Shown here one piece after another: positions 23,551-25,791 of a stretch of DNA of 25,791 nt (position 1 is its first letter; each line of letters opens with the position of its first letter). The stretch comes from an uncultured Lachnospiraceae bacterium. GTDB taxonomy: Bacteria; Bacillota; Clostridia; Lachnospirales; Lachnospiraceae. The notes beneath the pieces were generated by a model. It saw only the letters and a list, made by a program, of their open reading frames with translations. It was not told the origin of the DNA and made no database searches. The stretch spans positions 1 to 25,791 of the forward strand of contig CAJTXP010000053.1 in NCBI GenBank assembly GCA_910583615.1, written 5' to 3'. Position numbers and translations under genes: made by a program.

Positions 23551-23606
23551 TAACTAACGCCCACACAGTTTCATTTATGGTGGTGCCAAATGTGCGGCAT
23601 GAGGGT

Positions 23607-24164
23607 TTAGAAAGACAGCGTAAACGTATCGGCGATCAAAGGCAGTTCTCTTCCAAAGCCTTCTTCGGCATCTGCGGGGTAACAGTAGAAAACGCCCCAC
23701 AGGTCGGCACCAAAATCCGCCAGCTGCATATGATAGATCAGGTCGTCTTCCTGTTTTTGCCAGAGAGCATAGTCTTCAGTCGCATAACCGTCGGCTGAGA
23801 GTTCCTGATCGACTGCATCCATGGATTTGTCTGCAAAATGCGCGATCCATAGACGGACCTGATCGTTGACCGCCGATGTCCATGTATCTGCATCGGACTG
23901 CTGCCATTCCCCATCTGGAAGGAAGAGGAGATATCCGTCTCCCAGGGCGGGGACAGCCTGCTTTTCCTCCGGCTCTCCTTCTTTAAAAAAGGTAAGCGTC
24001 GTTGTATCTTCCGGCGTCTGATCGTCGCCAGGAGAAGCTTCGGCCGGTGCCGACTGTGCCGACATCTCTTCCTGTGCCGGCTGTTCGGGTACAGGTTCGG
24101 CTTCGGTTTCTTCTCCTGCAGCGGAACAGCCGACCATCGTTCCCAGACTGACGGTGAGAATCAC
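23607..24164 (-). CDS. Detached C-terminal (extracytoplasmic) part of the M56 sensor protein, or a small lipoprotein
   Basis: A 185-residue frame from a GTG at 24164. It begins with a hydrophobic helix ending in VGCSAAG, then an acidic, proline-rich linker and a globular domain (LPDGEWQQSDADTW, LYHMQLADFG-like strands, YCYPADAEEGFG) of unknown function. The GTG has no ribosome site. The frame is the same as that of the M56 gene upstream: after the amber codon at 24174-24176 only three sense codons separate the two. The likeliest reading is one sensor protein of about 507 residues cut by a nonsense codon. As a separate gene it would be a lipoprotein with a weak lipobox. Confidence 0.55.
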   Translation of the reverse strand: MILTVSLGTMVGCSAAGEETEAEPVPEQPAQEEMSAQSAPAEASPGDDQTPEDTTTLTFFKEGEPEEKQAVPALGDGYLLFLPDGEWQQSDADTWTSAVNDQVRLWIAHFADKSMDAVDQELSADGYATEDYALWQKQEDDLIYHMQLADFGADLWGVFYCYPADAEEGFGRELPLIADTFTLSF

Positions 24165-24173
24165 TGCGCAGAT

Positions 24174-25133
24174 CTATATAAAAAATCCATTTTTCTTTCG
24201 ATTTTTGATCAGTATGTTTTGAAAACGTGTTTTCATTATCTTTGTTCCTCCATAAAATTGTGTTGACAGCAGAGTTTTTTTGTCATATTGTCTGTGGAGC
24301 ATGGACATCAGGGTTTTTGTATAGGCTTTTCGCATTTTGTAATCTGCACCCTGTGTCACCCGTTCATCGCAGGACAGCTCCATATCAACAGCAGCTTCTT
24401 TCTGCATGATCCAGATCAGGGGATTGAACCAGTGAACGGCATTTGCCGTTAAAAAGAGCAGCTTCCAATAGACATCTTTTCGTTTTAGATGGATCAGTTC
24501 ATGTTTTACAACAAAAAACAGTTCCTTCGGACGGTATTCTTCTTTGGGCAAAACAAGTACGGGACTCAGGAAACCGATCATCATAGGGCTTTCGGCCCTG
24601 GGATCCTCGACTGCCCGCAGGGTACATCGGATATGCAGTTCCTGTTTTCGTCGGAATATCTGCTTTAAAATACGTGCATCCTTTATGATCCGCCCTCTTT
24701 TCATCACCTGCCTCCGATAGTGAAAATAGCTGAAAAGATGTATGGACAGGAAAATCAGGACGCCCAGCATCCACACAAAGGCCGCCAAATCCAGCGGGCT
24801 GATACCGGAGTTGGATTCTCCGGGCTGTATGGGAATGGGGGCGGTCATCTGCGCCGGCAGTTCGACGACCATCCGTCTGGAAGGGAGGGCTTCTGACGCT
24901 GCTTCCAATTCCGCTGTCTTTTGGGGTTCCGTCTGCGGCAGCAGGTCCGTGACAAGCTGTCCTCTGGCTTCGCCGAGAGGGACGAGCAGCCACAGTGCGA
25001 GAAAGATCCAGATCATGTATTTCCACTTTGACGCATATCTCTTATTTAAAAAAGGCGCCAGAAAAATCAATACTGGAACAATTAAGCTAATCGATACAGA
25101 GGTTCCAAGAACAGATAAAAACAGACCCGTCAT
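24174..25133 (-). CDS. M56/BlaR1-type membrane metallopeptidase, ended early by an amber codon
   Basis: A 319-residue membrane protein of the BlaR1/MecR1 sensor family. It has membrane segments at about 5-29, 38-53 and 117-137, then a cytoplasmic zinc protease domain with HELIH (H211, E212, H215) and the downstream DMELSCDERV (250-259). In the family this protease inactivates the partner repressor when the outer domain senses a signal. The start overlaps the BlaI-type gene by 4 bases (ATGA). The frame stops at TAG right at the start of what would be the last membrane helix, and continues in the same frame as the next feature. Confidence 0.83.
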   Translation of the reverse strand: MTGLFLSVLGTSVSISLIVPVLIFLAPFLNKRYASKWKYMIWIFLALWLLVPLGEARGQLVTDLLPQTEPQKTAELEAASEALPSRRMVVELPAQMTAPIPIQPGESNSGISPLDLAAFVWMLGVLIFLSIHLFSYFHYRRQVMKRGRIIKDARILKQIFRRKQELHIRCTLRAVEDPRAESPMMIGFLSPVLVLPKEEYRPKELFFVVKHELIHLKRKDVYWKLLFLTANAVHWFNPLIWIMQKEAAVDMELSCDERVTQGADYKMRKAYTKTLMSMLHRQYDKKTLLSTQFYGGTKIMKTRFQNILIKNRKKNGFFI

Positions 25134-25516
25134 TCTTCCTCCTCCAGCTGATCCAGAAAATTCCGAAGTTCCTCGATATCGGAGCTTTTCATTTCCTGAC
25201 TGTTATACAGAGCAGCGATCATATTCTGAATGGAATTGTTGTACAGCTTTTCAAGAAAATGTCTGCTGGCTCCGGCCTTATATTCATCTTCTGCAATTAC
25301 CGAAGTATACAGATTGCTCCCGGTCGAACGGTCACAGCTGACAAAGCCCTTGTCAGCCAGTCTGGCCAGGGAAGTCATTAACGTGGAAAGCTGCCATTTC
25401 CTTCGTCCCCGCAGTTCCTTCAAAATATAGTTTGAAGTGACAGGCTGCGCACTGTCCCAGATCACCTGCATGATTTCCAGTTCTGCTTCTCCCAGATTTT
25501 TACGAATCTTTCCCAT
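25130..25516 (-). CDS. BlaI/MecI/CopY family transcriptional repressor
   Basis: A 128-residue repressor. The N-terminal winged helix (about 1-75) reads LGEAELEIMQVIWDSAQPVT, then ILKELRGRRKWQLSTLMTSLARLADKGFV, and the rest is the dimerisation helix region. This family represses its own operon until cleaved by the partner M56 protease. ATG 25516 is chosen because GGAGAG precedes it and the family motif starts at once; an upstream in-frame ATG at 25639 would run through the operator. It is the first gene of the operon and overlaps the M56 gene. No beta-lactamase gene is present in the window, so the regulated trait is unknown. Confidence 0.9.
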   Translation of the reverse strand: MGKIRKNLGEAELEIMQVIWDSAQPVTSNYILKELRGRRKWQLSTLMTSLARLADKGFVSCDRSTGSNLYTSVIAEDEYKAGASRHFLEKLYNNSIQNMIAALYNSQEMKSSDIEELRNFLDQLEEEE

Positions 25517-25529
25517 ATGTTGTTCTCTC

Positions 25530-25573
25530 CTTGTTATACGATTGTATAACTGATTATACAATCGTATAACAAG
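25530..25573. promoter_or_regulatory. Double palindromic operator of the BlaI-type repressor
   Basis: Two 20-base arms (25530-25549 and 25554-25573) are perfect inverted copies around CTGA. Each arm itself contains a 16-base palindrome, TTATACGATTGTATAA (25534-25549) and TTATACAATCGTATAA (25554-25569). The core TACGATTGTA is close to the TACANNTGTA sites of BlaI/MecI repressors. Centre-to-centre spacing is 20 bp, about two helical turns, allowing two dimers side by side. Confidence 0.85.
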
Positions 25574-25581
25574 GTTGTCAA
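25553..25581 (-). promoter_or_regulatory. Consensus promoter of the BlaI/M56 operon
   Basis: On the minus strand a perfect TTGACA (25581-25576), a 17-base spacer and a perfect TATAAT (25558-25553). One operator covers the spacer and -10, the other the transcription start, as expected for tight repression. Confidence 0.88.
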
Positions 25582-25642
25582 GTGTGGATTTGCTGCTGAA
25601 GACAGAAGATAAATTTACTGTCCTGCTATGATTAAGCAAAGA

Positions 25643-25672
25643 AACACTCCAGAGTATTACGTCTGGAGTGTT
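25643..25672 (-). terminator. Terminator for the gene entering from the right edge
   Basis: AACACTCCAG (25643-25652) pairs perfectly with CTGGAGTGTT (25663-25672). On the minus strand the hairpin runs into a U-rich TTTCTTTG. It lies 20 bases after the stop codon at 25692-25694. Confidence 0.65.
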
Positions 25673-25691
25673 GGGTTATTACTTCTTCTGA

Positions 25692-25791
25692 CTATATGTT
25701 TGCTATAAATTCTTTAAATTTGGGTAATTCATTCTCTTTCTGGAGAGTAAAAAGTTTTAATAAAAAAGAATAACCCTTTTATGGCATTTTA
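25692..25791 (-). pseudogene. Tail of an unrecognised minus-strand gene, possibly degraded
   Basis: The minus-strand frame ending with TAG at 25694-25692 reads GYSFLLKLFTLQKENELPKF then KEFIANI, which looks like a natural protein end, and a terminator follows. Reading upstream, the same frame meets TAA at 25781-25779, only 12 bases inside the window edge, with no start codon after it. So it is either a fragment or a gene with a disruption near its end. I do not recognise the protein. Confidence 0.3.

Larger units (their letters stand above)
22011..23575 (-). mobile_element. IS110-family insertion sequence (ends approximate)
   Basis: The element consists of the transposase gene plus non-coding ends of about 100 bases downstream (22011-22113) and about 225 bases upstream (23350-23575). 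IS110 elements lack terminal inverted repeats, so the ends cannot be placed exactly. The limits used are the transketolase terminator and the stop of the sensor fragment at 23607. The longer end lies on the 5' side of the transposase, as in the IS110 (not IS1111) group. The 3' side carries a hairpin GGGTAG/CTACCC (22046-22051 with 22067-22072). Confidence 0.75.

Noticed and set aside
25517..25639. An extended BlaI start at 25639
   Set aside because: The added codons run through the operator and promoter; the family N-terminus begins at 25516.
1..25791. CRISPR array, tRNA, rRNA or prophage genes
   Set aside because: I looked for regularly spaced repeats, tRNA-like cloverleaves and phage structural or integrase genes and saw none. 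The only mobile gene is the IS110 transposase.

Overview
This window looks like chromosome of a gut clostridium, most likely a Lachnospiraceae member. The evidence is roughly 50% GC, strong AGGAGG-type ribosome binding sites, a THF riboswitch in front of a folate ECF transporter gene, a split transketolase, type III pantothenate kinase, a DUF1292 protein, an Lsa-type ABC-F protein and a BlaI/M56 pair. The family assignment is inference; no rRNA or tRNA gene is present to confirm it.

Layout. 1-2612 (+): the last codons of a molybdenum hydroxylase (xanthine dehydrogenase type), an iron-containing alcohol dehydrogenase and an XdhC-type molybdoenzyme maturation protein. 2821-3348 (+): a cysteine hydrolase, facing a folate ECF S-component gene (3445-3999, -) that is preceded by a THF riboswitch. 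4431-5261 (+): NudC, overlapping tail to tail with a two-gene operon of WYL-domain regulators (5239-7499, -). 7500-7910: a divergent promoter region holding a very long imperfect hairpin (7598-7811). 7911-10193 (+): a class A penicillin-binding protein. 10341-12219 (+): an Lsa-type ABC-F ribosome-protection protein with a ~300-nt leader that looks like an attenuator. 12301-12483 (+): an unknown 60-residue protein. 12570-13919 (+): rtcB RNA ligase behind a nested 85-nt hairpin. 14016-15383 (+): a MATE exporter. 15391-17607: coaBC (-) and coaX (+), divergent, two coenzyme A synthesis genes. 17675-18025 (-): a DUF1292 protein. 18133-19901 (+): an aminotransferase coupled to a YdcF-like protein. 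20144-21909 (+): split transketolase with a strong terminator. 22011-~23575 (-): an IS110-family element whose upstream non-coding end folds like a bridge RNA. 23607-25581 (-): a BlaI-type repressor and an M56/BlaR1-type sensor that is cut by an in-frame amber codon, under a consensus promoter covered by a double palindromic operator. The last 100 bases hold the tail of an unrecognised minus-strand gene.

Most genes are housekeeping or accessory. The most interesting material is non-coding: the IS110 bridge-RNA candidate, the rtcB leader hairpin, the ABC-F leader with a three-codon ORF, and the 214-bp inverted repeat. All structures were read by eye; no folding program or database search was run.
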